Shown piece by piece: positions 43,886 to 55,576 of a stretch of 64,000 bases of DNA. Made by a program: the position numbers and the translations under genes. Origin of the DNA: Neoarius graeffei. Its lineage: Eukaryota; Chordata; Actinopteri; Siluriformes; Ariidae. The DNA is taken from assembly GCF_027579695.1 (NCBI RefSeq), contig NC_083576.1, positions 33,152,760 through 33,216,759 of the forward strand. The letters run 5' to 3'. Numbering within the stretch: position 1 is the stretch's first letter; each line of letters opens with the position of its first letter. The notes beneath the pieces were generated by a model, which was given only the letters and a program-made list of their open reading frames with translations, searched no databases and was not told the origin of the DNA.

Positions 43886-46845
43886 TTTTACTTAATACAA
43901 GAAATTAATGGATGCCAACGTTTTTGCCAAAATGGTATTTTATTTTCCATTGTTTAGGCAGCTTCAGCATCATACTGTGAGATTCTGTTCAAATTGTTTT
44001 TTTTCTTCTATGAAGCCTGAGCCATTTATTTTATTAGTTTATAATTATTGTTTAATTTAGTCTTCGGGAGAGACTTCCTGCACACAGTACTAGTATTAAT
44101 AGTTTTTTTTTTCTTACATGAAAGCTGAGGCATTTATATTATATTTTAAGGTAACTTCATGTTGTGCTGTGAGGTTCTCTGCACTTTAACTTTTGAACCA
44201 ACAGGTGCATTTGGATAAGTCAAGCCTATTTTTCTGCATTTTTGTAGTCCTGGTAATCTTTTATATTGGTAGAGTTGTTTATAGGACCATTTCTCAGTGT
44301 CTGTTTTTTTTTAGGGGCCAAGCAGCGAAGCTGGCGAAGGCCCCTAATGTGTTTGTAGGTTTCTTCTTATTATTATTATAGACAATTCAACTTTCTCCTT
44401 AGGGATGTCTATGGCAGCCCATAGAACCGTACGTAGGAAAATGCTCAAATTTGGCACACACATTCTGGACAGTCTCATGATTCTCCACAACAAATTCTAT
44501 GTCCCCACCCCCAACCCTCTAGCGCCACCAGCAGGTCAAAGTTGCAGGTACATTTCTGCTTGTAACTTTTGAACCGTTGGTCCGATTTTCAAAAACTTGG
44601 TATCCCTGGAATCCTTGGGCCAAGACGAATCCAACAGACCCCATGACGTCATTTTCGGCCCGGATAGTTTTCCCGCCATTTTGAATTTTGTGAAAATCAA
44701 TTAAAATGCTTCTCCCTCAATTTTGGACCAATTTCTCCCAAACTTGGTAGATGGCAACTTTGGACTAAGCTGCACAAGAAACTTGCCCGGTTTTTAGAAT
44801 TTCATAAGCGTTTGGCCGTGGCAGCCAATCAAAATTGGCTGCGCAGACGCGAAACAGGAAGTGTGCTCATATCTCGGCTGCCCTTTGGCGTATCTTAACG
44901 AAACTTGGTGGCATTATGCAACACCCCTCCACAAAGGGCCACAAAAAAATTTGGAACAAATTGGACGCTAGGGGGCGCTATAACTGGGGAAAAATGACTT
45001 TTGGCTCATATCTCATGATGCGTTTTGGGTAGAAACAAAAATCCACTATCTCTGGAATCCTTGGGTCAAGACGAATCCATCGCACCCTATGACGTCATAT
45101 TCTGCCTTGAGGATTTTCCGCCATTTTGAATTTTGTTAAAATCAATGAAATTCTATGGCAACCCATAGAACCGTCTGAGGAGAGGTTTTCAAATTTGGCA
45201 CACTGATTCTAGGCAGCCTCATGGTTCTTGTCAGCAAATTTCAACTCACCACCTCAAACTCTCTAGCGCCACCAACAGGTCAAATTCGCAGGTACATTTC
45301 TGTTTGTTACTTTTGAACCATACGTCTGATCGTCAAAATCTTAGTATCACTGGAATCCTTCGGTCAAAACGAATCCAACGCGCCCTGTCTCGTCATATTC
45401 CACCTGGAAGATTTCCCGACATTTTGAATTATGTGAAAATCAATTAAAATGCTTCTCCCTCAATTTTGGACCAATTTCTCCCAAACTTGGTACATGGCAA
45501 CTTTGGACTAACCTTCACAAGAAACTTACCTGGTTTTTAGAATTTCATAAGCGTTTGGCCATAACAGCCAATCAAAATTGGCTGCGCAGATGCGAAACAG
45601 GAAGTGTGGTCATATCTCGGCCGGCCTTTGGCAAAGCTTAACGAAACTTGGTGGAATTATGTCCCACCCCTCCAAAAAGGCCCCCCCAAAAATTGGAACA
45701 AATTGGCCGCTAGGGGGTGCTATAACTAGGAAAAATGCTTTTTGGCTCATATCTCATGATGCGTTTGGGGTAGAAACAAAATTCCACTATCTCTGGAATC
45801 CATGGGAAAAGACGAATCCATCGGACCCTATGACGTCATATTCTGCTTTGAGGATTTTCCGCCATTTTGAATTTTGTTAAAATCAATGAAATTCTATGGC
45901 AACCCATAGAACCGTCTGACGAGAGGTTGTGAAATTTGGCACACTGAGTCTAGGCTGCCTCAAGGTTCTTGTCAGCAAATTTCAACTCACCACCTCAAAC
46001 TCTCTAGCGCCACCAACAGGTCAAAGTTGGAAGTACATTTCTGCTTGTTACTTTTGAACCGTACATCTCATTGTCAAAATCTTAGTATCGCTAGAATCCT
46101 TCGGTATAAACGAATCCAACGCACCCTATGACGTCATATTCCACTTGGTAGATTTTCCGCCATTTTGAGTTTTGTGAAAATCAATTAAAATGCTTCTCCC
46201 TCAATTTTTGACCAATTTCTCCCAAACTTGGTACATAACAACTGTGGACTAAGCTGCACAAGAAACTTACCCGGTTTTTAGAATTTCATAAGCGTTTGGC
46301 TGTGGCAGCCAATCAAAATTGGCTGCGCATACACAAAACAGGAAGTGTGCTCATATCTCGGCCGCCCTTTGGCGTATCTTAACGAAACTTGGTGGCATTA
46401 TGCCCCACCCCTCCAGAAAGGGCTACAAAACATTTGGACCAAATAGGCCGCTAGGGGTCGCTATAACTAGGAAAAAAAATTTTGGCTTATATCTCATGAT
46501 GCGTTTTGGGTAGAAACAAAATTCCACTATCTCTGGAATCCTTCTGTCAAAACGAATCCAACGAATCTATGGTGTCATATTCCACCAGGTAGATTTTCCA
46601 CCATTTTGAATTTTGTGAAAATCTATTAAAATCCTTCTCCTCCCTCAATTTTTGACCAATTTCTCCCAAACTTAGTACATAGTAACTTTAGGTTAACCGT
46701 CTGCCTGGTCAGTTCTTTCTGTTGCCATGGCAACTTAGGCTGGGTCACACTGCTTGGCCCCACATTGCTGCTTGCAGCTATATTTAATCAATAGTTTTTC
46801 AGTAATAACTTAATATTTAACATATCACTCAATTTTAAACAACCC
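43886..46845. mobile_element. second, truncated copy of the 14059-21156 element, with a tandem-module insertion
   Basis: 43886-44312 matches 14350-14909 without the SINE foldback, and 46787-46845 matches 20920-20975. It supplies the empty sites for the SINE foldback (about 44045) and for the gypsy element (about 44281, ATAGGACCATTT). Confidence 0.8.
44313..46786. mobile_element. AGGGGCCAAGCA element with ~742-bp tandem modules
   Basis: The ends AGGGGCCAAGCA and TGCTTGGCCCC (46761-46771) are inverted; a tail GCAGCTATATTT follows. The interior is about 3.3 head-to-tail modules of roughly 742 bp, e.g. the CGCTAGGGG site recurs near 44966, 45708 and 46449. Each module repeats TCTAGCGCCACCA, CATATCTCGGC, CCGCCATTTTGAATTTTGTG and GACGTCAT. 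Frames starting MAAQTRNRKC recur but are not convincingly coding. Confidence 0.75.
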
Positions 46846-47104
46846 CCGCGCCTCCCCCATGGCTTGCCCCCATAGTCTCCAAAATTTCTGTGGGAAACAC
46901 TGGCGTGCGTAACAACGCTAATCAAGCTTAAGCTAGACGACCCGCCTCAAATACCCGTCCCGGGTAAATGTTATCCCAATTTTAGATGGCCTGTTCCAAA
47001 CCATCCCACCCCATGAAAAATTCGTACTTGCATATCTCCGACAGACAGACAGACAGACATTTTGCACCCTGCTGTAAATTATTTGTACCCTGCTATTCTC
47101 CCAA
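46846..47104. other. short stretch without a gene; (GACA)n at 47041-47059
   Basis: Contains a five-unit GACA repeat. Nothing else recognised. Confidence 0.4.
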
Positions 47105-47574
47105 ACTTTGAAGCCCCTGGTAACCTATGTCAAATCTCGCAAGAGCAGCTGCGACAACTGAACAAGATGACGCCTCGGTCTGGAAAATGCCAATTCGGAT
47201 CGTTTTTGCACCGTCTGATGGTATATCTACTATGATTTGGAATATTTTTGGAGTAATTATAATGTATTTGATGATCAGACACATTGTCACGTGGTGTTGC
47301 TGGGATGTTTTCACGGAGAAAAGATCATTTTGAGAAAGATTGCATGTTGTGCAGTAGCATATAAGTGCATGGCCCAAGTGTGACTTGGGGTTCAATCGGC
47401 ATTTCGGTAAGGGGACGCACGCTGAGTGTAAGAAGGCGCAGCGCCCCTGTTCCCCGGTTTAGACGAAAGCATGCTGATGAAGGCACAGTGTTCAGTGGAA
47501 AAGCAAAATGAGAAAAAGGACGAGTTCCAGGAAAAGTTCAAGTATTTTATTTATTTATATTTGTTTGTTTGTTT

Positions 47575-48213
47575 TTAATATGAAAGTATGTCCCTTTACA
47601 CACTCATCTAGAAGGGTAATTTTGCACAAGGCCATCTGTCTACAGCAGAAAAAAATAAAATAAAACGCATCTGGAAAAATCCCAAGGGAGTCTGGAGCCA
47701 GATTTGTGACGTCTCCTGCGGAAGCGCCAGTAGGCTGTGAGAGCTTGCACAGTTTCAGTGCACAGTCTGTATGTGTGTGTGTGCCTTGCATGAAGCGCTC
47801 CCATTTCTCTCTCGTCCGGTCTTTTGGGAAACGATGAGTACTAATCCCATCAAGATTGGTGTTGCTACACCCTCCTATGATACATCTGTTAACCATTTTA
47901 ATAATTACGTAATAATGTTGAAGAAATTTGCAGAAAACCACCAGATCGTTTTCTCACAGACAAACCAGCGCTGACATGGGATTCAGAAGGAGGCGTCCCG
48001 CACGTGACGTCACGAAAATCAATGCTTGCCGGGAAATCCAAATGGCAGGTTTCTTCAGAGGCGGACCAATTTGCCTCAAATGGCTTGATTTCAACTGAAT
48101 TTTTCTGGTATTGCGCAAGGTAAAAAAAAATTGCGCAAAATGTGACCGATATTTGACAAGTTTAATATAAAATAGGAGAATTACATTGATCTTGCTCGTG
48201 ATATGCACTTTAA
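47575..48213 (-). mobile_element. TTAA-flanked THAP element, copy 2
   Basis: TTAA at 47575-47578 and 48210-48213; 631 bp between them, colinear in reverse with 21955-22580. The family-H sister sequence near 43093-43112 has one TTAA at this point (in reverse: TTTTTTCTTAAAGCACGC), which confirms the insertion. Confidence 0.85.
47640..47926 (-). pseudogene. THAP-domain N-terminal fragment (copy 2)
   Basis: Minus-strand frame: after the ATG come RCIIGGCSNTNLDG with C-x4-C, then HRFPKDRTREKWERF. The rest (DCALKLCKLSQPTG and following) parallels copy 1 but has no C-x2-H pair. Same interpretation as 22272-22379: a first exon or truncated remnant of a THAP transposase. Confidence 0.68.
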
Positions 48214-48660
48214 GCATGTTTACATTTTTTGCATTGTTTCAAACTTTGTGATTTGGGTTGGATTCCAACTTTAATGTTTACTTTTTTAGTTTCCTTTTAA
48301 AGAAAATTTTGCTCTGGAATTTTTTTTTTTTTTCCATTTTGAACAACTAACTCTACCTTATTCTAGTATAAGAAAACAGATTTCTCTGGTGAATGTTTAA
48401 TACTTTAAGTTTGATGAATTTGAATTATAAATTTCAAATTGAATCATGAGGAATTAGTATTATGTGTAATTTGAATTATGAGGTATTAGAATTTAAGTGG
48501 TGTTTGTGACAGTTTTTTTTCTTTTTCAGTGTTGACAATTTGTTACAATTTCCCCCTCAGATAGCCTCAGAATGTCCCATTGTAGCCTCAATTTTTCAAA
48601 GGCTTCGCATGGCAGAAGGGGCGGGGAACACCCCCTTCCACATCATACATACATAGAGAA

Positions 48661-49528
48661 GTATTAAATTTTGAATATTAGAATCAAAAAGGGATAATCC
48701 AAACTAGACAAATCAATAATAAGAATTGATTCTAATTTGTTTAGTCGTTCTTAAAATTCAGCTTGTTCCGGGATTCCAGACAAGCGATTTCTTTACCACT
48801 GACAATGCTATAATACTTTATCAGGCATTTTCAAAGCTGACACGATTACAGCCATAGCCTCGTTCCTCTTTTCATGCATGAAAATCCCTCACCTTTCGGC
48901 GAAATTCGCCGTTTTGAAACCAAAATGGGTGACCTACGTGAATCGTGTAGATCTGATGAGAAAAAAAAATGGGGGGGGGTTTGATTTTGACCCAAAGGGC
49001 AAGGAGGTTGCTTCGCACCCATAGACAGTTCATGCCGGTTTGCGCCTCCTCCTCCTGCTTTGATATTGACGCCATAGCGACGAGTACATCTCGCTGCGAA
49101 GGGCAAGCAGCATCATTTCGCGCCTCTTCTCCTGCTGGCCAGAGCGTGCACACATCAGTCAGAGTGCAGACCAGACCGCTGGAAGCTGAATTGAGTCATC
49201 GGACTGAATTTCCTACTTTTTTCAAACTTTCCTGATCGCTATCAAAACAAACAAAACTTCCAGCTTGATTACGTCAGCATTCGAAAGAGGGCGCGCGCAT
49301 CTTTTGACAATCCCGGTGTCTGAAATTGCTCGCTACTCACCATATAGGGCACTGTATAGTGGAGACGCCATTTTGTAGTGCTGTCCGTGCTGAAAGAAAT
49401 CAAATTAAAAGTCTCAAATTTGATTTAATAAAAGACAGCAGCAAAGAAGAAAGTATTCAGCCTTGATTTAAAAAGAACTGAAAGCTGCAGGTACTTCCAT
49501 ATCTTGGCAGGCTGAGTGGTATGCTGGG
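48661..49528. other. stretch without a recognised gene
   Basis: Contains a G-run (48971-48980). 49300-49528 may be the upstream part of the hAT-like gene that resumes at 52733: one frame reaches LGRLSGMLGHL just before the insertion. Otherwise nothing recognised. Confidence 0.3.
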
Positions 49529-50078
49529 GCACCTCAGGGATCCCAGACGTCCGCTATTTAGCGGAATTCCGCTATTTTTCTAGCCAAAGTGGTGTTTTTT
49601 TTTTTGTTTTTGTTTTTTTTTTAAATCTCTTGTATATCCGTTAAAAATGTTTGTTTAAGTAAAATGACCAGCAGAATACATTCTGATTTGGTTTGCTTGT
49701 TTAGCGATGTTTTCGTCGGCTTCGTTTGTTCTCGTTGACATTCGGGAACACTCGGAAGTTAAATTGATGTAAATACCGCGAGACTGTACCCGAGAAAACA
49801 ATATGGCTGCGCCCATTTGCTAGAAAATGTGTTTTAACTCCATTCGTGCTTTTGTTTCTAATGCGTTGAACTTAATTCAATATGCAGGGCTGTGAAATTT
49901 CCACGGATTCTGTCGCGAAAAATATCTTCACAAAACGTCTATGTTTGCATTAAAAATCATTGGGGGGGTGTCTAGTCGGTTTTAATCGCCTTGCACGAGA
50001 CCGGCAGCTCAATACAACCGGGCTCGTGGAGTTTTATGCCAGCTGAGCGTGGAACACGTCTTGACTGCGACTCAGGAG

Positions 50079-50170
50079 CAGTGTTGCCAGATTGGGCGGT
50101 TTCAAGTGCATTTTGGTGGGTTTTGAACATATTTTGGGCTGGAAAACATCAGCAGTATCTGGCAACACGG
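50079..50170 (+). mobile_element. 92-bp hAT-type miniature element, copy D
   Basis: Starts cagtgttgccagattg and ends atctggcaacacgg. No matching flanking 8-mer, so the flank has decayed or been rearranged. Confidence 0.78.
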
Positions 50171-50232
50171 AGTGCATGACAGAGCTAAAAATGGCTATTG
50201 CGTGACCTGGCACCGCGTACGTGAATTTTGTA

Positions 50233-51504
50233 CTTACAGGCAGCGCTCGAAACTAACGGTGTCCCGACGTCCCGGGGACCATAAAAAGTGTCATCGGGAC
50301 ACAAAATTATCATATCTGGGACAATCCTGGGACAATGGAAAAAAATAGATCTAGAAAAAAAGTTCTACATTAATATTACTTACAAAGCCGTAACACATAC
50401 GTAGACATTCACCTAATTTGTCAATTTTAATTTTAAAATGTTAACAGCGAAAAATACATAGTAGCTACACTTTCGATGCACCTGCATCCGTAGGCTACAG
50501 AGCAGCGCATTCTATCCTGTTCTAAAATCTTCGGCCGGAGTCCGCGTTATATGGACTTGGAATGGAATTGCTACTGCACACGCTGCGCCGACTCTTGCCA
50601 GAACAAAAATGCTTAAGTGGTTGAAGCGGACCGACCGCGGGGAAGAAACTGAAAGCCCAGACATAACGTCCCCGGGACCTTCAGGATCCAAAGTGTCATT
50701 GCCTGGTCTGCAGGCAACGCTAGCAACTGAATGAACACTGTTAGACACGTTATAAAATACAACAGGAATGATGTGGATGATATTGACGGAAGATACCGTT
50801 CAACAGAATAAGTGAGTTTTCTTGGTGTCTTTCTAGTTCAGAAAGTTTAGTCAGTCAGCAGCACAACTAGGCTAGGACCTGGCACTATGCTGATGTTGCT
50901 AACATTTGTACCCACGTTTCGGCAGCGAAAGTTCATAAAATGGATAACGGAAAGTTCATAAAATGGGTAACGGAAAGTTCATAAAAATGGATAACGGTAA
51001 TGGATAACGGAAAGTTCATAAAAATGGATAACGGTAATGGTGAAAATTTATAAGTTGGCCTTATAAGTGCCAACAGATATTCAAGGTATAAATAGATGAA
51101 ATGAACATAAAAGGGGTCTTATTTTCAACTAAAGTGTACTGCAGATGTAGGGAGTAGAAACGTTTTCTGAATGAGCTAGTTGGCCCCTTTAAATAAACGG
51201 GTATCTATTCATACAGTGAGATCACCAAAGTTTAATAAACTGAAAATGCAATAACTGTAATTTTGAAGTAGATGATGTATAGGACATGTGTCGCTTGTGA
51301 CTTATTGTAAAAATGATATAAAGGGTTCAAAATCGCATAGTTACAAATATAATAGTAACTTCATATGATAATATTAACCACTGGTTATTTCAGAGAGGAA
51401 AAAAAGGGGGACACTATTGCTTCCATTCGGGACAATGCAACACAGAATTCGGGACCACTGGGGGACACAAAGAAAAAAAGTTAATTTCGAGCCCTGCTTA
51501 CAGG
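50233..51504. mobile_element. innermost hAT element, perfect 8-bp target duplication
   Basis: Ends CAGCGCTCGAAACTAAC and GTTAATTTCGAGCCCTG; cttacagg on both sides (50233-50240, 51497-51504). Subterminal GGGACA repeats are inverted. A minisatellite of about 23 bp (GGATAACGGAAAGTTCATAA-type units) spans 50927-51040. No transposase. Confidence 0.88.
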
Positions 51505-51530
51505 GTGCAAGGTCAGACATAGTTAAGATG

Positions 51531-51686
51531 CCATCAAAAAGGAAAGCTAAGGAGATGTTTGAGAGAGATGCAAAGAGGGCTAGAAAAGAACACACAGACA
51601 GACTGAAGGAAAAGATGAAAAAGAACAAGTTTGCAAAACTGAAAGAGATGGTGTTAAAGAAAATAAAATTAAAAGACTTTCATTAG
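51531..51686 (+). CDS. small basic coiled-coil-like frame of the middle element
   Basis: 52 codons from ATG 51531 (MPSKRKAKEMFERDAKRARK...), very rich in Lys/Arg/Glu and helix-forming, ending with a stop near 51684. Before the hAT insertion the upstream sequence read TTTTGTACTTACAG|GGTGC, a good splice acceptor, so this may be an exon of the middle element. No known domain recognised. Confidence 0.35.
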   Translation, partial: PSKRKAKEMFERDAKRARKEHTDRLKEKMKKNKFAKLKEMVLKKIKLKDFH

Positions 51687-52732
51687 ATGCTGTTTGACAG
51701 ACTATGAACATTTTGTAAATAGCTTTAATAGAGGAATGCAAATACTATAGAACTAATAACTAATAGCCTTACTGAAAGATGAATTGAAAGAAATAGCTGG
51801 GAGTGATGCAAAGAGGAATAGAAGGAGCCACAAGTAAAAGAAAAGACGTAAATAATATATTAGATAAGAAACATTAATTTTTTTAAACTTTTGCTCTGTA
51901 GACAAGAGACATTGTGACAGGTTCTTGGAAAAAGCCAGGACATAATACAAGAATTAAGTGTAATTTGGAAGACAGCAGGTATCTCTCACTTAAATATTGA
52001 GCATGATTTTTCACAAAGTCATTTTGAAAGGCCTATCAAAGTTTTCTTTTATTTACACATGTTTTTTACTTTTATTTTGATTAAGAGATAAAATACATAG
52101 ACACTTCTTATTAGATATTCCAAGGTATTTTACATTGATCTTTCATTTTAAAAGAGAAAACTGTTGATAGGTATTTTATATGGCAAAATGAAGACCAAGA
52201 CTAGTCAAATATTTACTTGTTGAGATCAATTTTTTACTTGCAGGAAATGCTCAGAATACACCATATAACACCTAAAATTGCTTGGTGTCTGGGGCCCTGT
52301 GGGCCCCAGACCCCTGATTTATGCTGGGGGGCTGTGCCCCACAGACCCCCCCTTTTCCTCGGATTTCTTATTTACAATTTCACAGCCCTGAATATGTCGT
52401 GGAAAAAAGATATCGTCCATAAAAGAGATAGCGGAACAGTGTCCGGGTTAGAAGTATATTCTTCAAAGCTACATTTTCATCTAATTTTTATAAATAACAA
52501 TTTTTTTTGCCACTTATGTCATTGATTACAAAATATGGCATCAAATAGATACACATTATTGTTAAATTCTGTTGCTTTTCTATGTTAAATCTATGTAAAA
52601 AATGTGTTCTATAGCATCTTTAAATGTTAAAATCTCAACAGCTTCAGGGGGCTTGCAGCCCCCTTGACCCCTGCTGATAGTTTCTTACATTCCTCTATTT
52701 TTTTTCAATTACTGCTGGGATCCCTGGCACCT

Positions 52733-53318
52733 CTTGCCAGCAGATCAGGATATCCAGAAGGAACTTGTGCGGTTCAGTGTTGACCTGACCATCCCCAGCT
52801 TCAAGGAGGGAGAGAGCATCGTGGAGTGGTGGGGTCATGTCTTCGACAAACCAGACAAGTACCCTTCCCTGGGTGCACTGGTTAAGTGTTGCCTCTCCAT
52901 CTTTCATGGACCTAGAGTTGAGTCCTCATTTAGTCTGATGAATGATGTAATTGATCAAAGGAGTGGCAACATGAATGTGGAAACATTTAATGCAATACAG
53001 ACAGTCAAGTACATGCTGATGTCCAGGGGGAAGACAGCTATGCAGCTCTTTAGAAGGGAGGACGTGAAGTTTGGGGAAGTGGACAGAACATTGTGCAAGA
53101 AGATTAACTCTGCAGCAGCCACATACAAACACCAGCAGAGGGTGAACAAGGAGGAAAAGCAGCAGAGCAAGTATGGCTCTCAAGCAACTTGCAGTGCTCA
53201 GCAGGCCAAGAAACAGACTGCTGAAGGAGAGAAGTGGGCAAGGCTGAAACATGTGGCAACTCGCCGAAAGCGGGCCATGGGGACACTGGTGGTCCAGGCA
53301 AATACAAGGAAAAAATGA
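52733..53318 (+). pseudogene. hAT-like transposase C-terminal region
   Basis: The open frame reads through LTIPSFKEGESIVEWWGHVF, YPSLGALVKCCLSIF and GPRVESSFSLMNDVIDQR to NMNVETFNAIQTVKYML, which has the layout of the hAT C-terminal dimerisation region (xYPxLxxLxxxxLxI ... xExxFSxxxxxI). A Lys/Gln-rich tail follows and the frame stops at 53318. There is no ATG at the start: the frame simply begins at the edge of the nested insertion (target duplication at 52727-52732), and one of the frames ending at 49534 would join it in register. Catalytic residues are not in this part. Probably the remnant of an older transposon into which the nest inserted. Confidence 0.6.
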
Positions 53319-53611
53319 TCACTATTCCTTGTGTGTTCTCCACTTTCTTCGTTCTATTATTCACATTTTTTCCAGGGCATAATTTCACTATAACTACATG
53401 TATTTGAATTTGTATTTGTACTGTATGTCCTTGTGCAAATGTCAATACAGTATACTTAGTAAGGAGGCTATGATATTTATTCTGGGGGAGGACCCCCCCC
53501 AAACAAAATAAAACAACACCAGAGGCCACGTCACCACTCGCACACCCTTCTCACCTTTTTCACCCCTGACCCGTTTTCATGCCTGGTGAGCACAGATGTA
53601 TGCTTTTTTGT
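53319..53611. other. stretch without a recognised gene
   Basis: Holds a GGGGGAGGACCCCCCCC palindrome near 53485. Nothing else recognised. Confidence 0.35.
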
Positions 53612-53877
53612 TTAAAGGAGATATGCAGAACCTTTTATTTTTATAAATACATTTGAGTGCATAATATCTCTCTATCCTTGATTCTTGTATGCTGCATAAT
53701 TGGGAATAAAAACATTTTTTTTTTTGAGAGTTAAAATCGACTGCAAATTTGGCATTTGAGCTGCCCCGCTGAGCCAGCCAGCCCTGAGTGAGTGACGTCA
53801 CTGCGGTAACCAGTTTTAAGGCAGATGCCTTTGACAGCTATAGACCAAAGCAAGACTCGGCAGGCGAGAGTGGTTGC

Positions 53878-54119
53878 AATGGCCTCTTTGTTTGGATTTA
53901 TTGGAGATTTTTCGGATTCCTCGGATAGTAATACATCTGACTGTGATAATCCTGAAATTGGAGTGTCTGTACATGCTACTGCTATACACATAACCATGTC
54001 AGTTTGAATCATCGGAAAGTGAATCCGATAGTAACCCGTCGGCCATAGAGGCCCCCACCTTACAAAATAAAGCCAGAGAACAGAGCCATCTAGAGAATTG
54101 GATGGAATTGAACTGACAG
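53878..54119 (+). pseudogene. acidic N-terminus of a P2X7-C-terminus-like protein (frameshifted)
   Basis: The plus-strand frame MASLFGFIGDFSDSSDSN is followed, after a frameshift near 54003, by FESSESESDSNPSAIEAP and a tail ending at TGA near 54118. The serine/acidic composition, the QFE(S/P)-like step and position near the left end of a TTAA element parallel 41350-41716. The cysteine-rich domain is not present. Assignment is by resemblance; confidence is low. Confidence 0.35.
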
Positions 54120-54179
54120 TCTCATGTGACTCTCATTAAAACAGGATAGGTGTTATAACTTATGCAACATACATATACA

Positions 54180-54673
54180 CAGGGTTTTCATTAGTATGGA
54201 AAACAACAGATGAAATGTAAAGTAACAGATTAGGCCGGGGGTCAATTTCATTGTTAAAATTTTTAATCGTTGTGTTTTTTTGGGTTTTCTAGTTCTTTTA
54301 CTGTGTTTTTGTTTTGTTGGTTTGGTTGGTTTGTTTGTTATTCCAGAGTTCGGTGCTTGATGATTGTAGTGTTTGTTTTACTGAAAAAATCGTTTGGAAG
54401 AAGGTATGTTTTTTTTCTGTTTAAGAATTCATATTGTAATAGTAAATGCTGGACTCTGAATTCTAATCAGCAAAGGTTTGTAAAGGTAAGAAAATACTTG
54501 ATGTGTAATTTGTTGTATATATTTATAGAAAAATCTATTTCAGATGGACCATGGAGAGCTAACGATTGGCTGTTAGAAATTGCAAAATTCATTTTCGGCC
54601 AGAGGGCTTCGTCCCCCTGGTCCCCCCACCAGCAACATTTCATCTGTTGTTTTTCATACTAATGAAAACCCTG
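54180..54673. mobile_element. TIR element with CAGGGTTTTCATTAGTATG ends
   Basis: About 37 bp at each end are inverted (CAGGGTTTTCATTAGTATG... and ...CATACTAATGAAAACCCTG). 494 bp in total. The flanking 8-mers do not match. Confidence 0.75.
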
Positions 54674-54769
54674 GTCCAAATCTTTGCAGTTTGAATATTC
54701 TTGAGCCATGATTGCAACATAAATCCACCTTCTCTCATGTTGCTGCACCCGCCAGCAACACATCTATTA

Positions 54770-55260
54770 CCCCTTTTCCACCAAATCAGTTCCAGGGCTG
54801 GTTCGGGGCCAGTGCTGGTGCTGGTTCACAACTCGTTCAACTTGCAAGCTAGCTGAGAACCAGTTTTCTTTTCCATAGCTCGCGGTGCTAAGGGAAGTCA
54901 CGTCAGTTACGTCGCTGTATACGTCAGTTACGTCGCTACGTTTGCATAAACCTTGGCGCGAATATCAAAGCAAAAACAACAACAATAATAATGGATGACT
55001 TCGCGTTTGTACAGCTGCTGCTTCTCGTCGCTTAAAAATGGCGATCTTTGGCGGTCTTGTTATTGTTGTTGGCCTTAACAACTCCGCCCCCCCGCTGACG
55101 TAAGCGGTTCTTTCCTCTGGCCCAGCAAAGAGTTGGTGCTAGCCTGGAACTGGTTTTCCTGGCCCCAGAGCCAGTTCTTTGTCAGTGGAAACAGAAAGCC
55201 CGGTTCCAAACTAAGCACTGGCCCCGAACCAGCCCTGGAACTGCTTTGGTGGAAAAGGGG
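54770..55260. mobile_element. MITE with CCCCTTTTCCACC ends
   Basis: The ends CCCCTTTTCCACCAAA and TTTGGTGGAAAAGGGG open about 47 bp of inverted repeat including GGTTCGGGGCCAGTGCT. It resembles the Harbinger-like MITE at 32436 in its outer TTTTCCAC, but the interior differs. Confidence 0.72.
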
Positions 55261-55576
55261 CATATGTGGCTTGGTGATAAATTGGCTCAAAATGGAAGCT
55301 TGAAGTTGCAGTTAGCTCTGTGTTTTAGTATCGCAAAAATGACCATGAGACCGATAGCCTTACTGTGGTGATGTCACAGACGTCAAGGCCATTCACTCAG
55401 ACCGCTACCTTTAATTGTAAAAATTACTATATTAGATTTATTGTTAATGCTTAAAACTATTCCTATGCCATTCTTGAGGTCTCCAAGGCATTTATAAACA
55501 AGTGAGGCCATGGTTCTGCGTATCTCATCTCCTTTAAGTATTTTTGGGTTATATAGGCCAGTATTAAATGATCACT

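Larger units (their letters stand above)
47105..48640. mobile_element. element family H, copy 2 (inverted to copy 1)
   Basis: 47110-47470 is the reverse complement of 40130-40510. 47487-47550 matches the later part of the exon (FQEKFKY region), and 48214-48640 matches 43019-43090 and 40870-41264 in reverse. A TTAA/THAP element sits inside at 47579-48209. Confidence 0.65.
49879..52396. mobile_element. middle element of the nest, 6-bp target duplication
   Basis: Ends CAGGGCTGTGAAATT (49885) and AATTTCACAGCCCTG (52390), flanked by aatatg (49879-49884, 52391-52396). It contains the miniature copy D, the 8-bp-type hAT element 50241-51496 and a small basic frame (51531-51686). Confidence 0.75.
49529..52732. 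mobile_element. outer element of a three-layer nest, 6-bp target duplication
   Basis: Ends CAGGGATCCCAG (49535) and CTGGGATCCCTG (52726), with gcacct on both sides (49529-49534, 52727-52732). CAGGG termini suggest hAT; the 6-bp duplication, shared with two other elements here, fits the hAT6-type groups rather than the usual 8 bp. No coding sequence of its own is recognised. Confidence 0.7.
53612..55537 (+). mobile_element. TTAA-flanked transposon with P2X7-like N-terminal frame
   Basis: TTAA at 53612-53615 and 55534-55537. The left end AGGAGATATGCAGAACC and, in reverse, the right end AGGAGATGAGATACGCAGAACC are inverted with a short insertion. It contains an acidic frame (53878-54119), a nested TIR element (54180-54673) and a MITE (54770-55260). 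Confidence 0.75.

Noticed and set aside
44835..46513. Three similar frames beginning MAAQTRNRKC
   Set aside because: They repeat with the 742-bp module; frames diverge and end differently, so the similarity reflects the tandem DNA repeat, not selection on protein.
44313..46786. Direct repeats considered as a CRISPR array or satellite
   Set aside because: Units are about 742 bp, contiguous without spacers, in vertebrate DNA and bounded by inverted ends.
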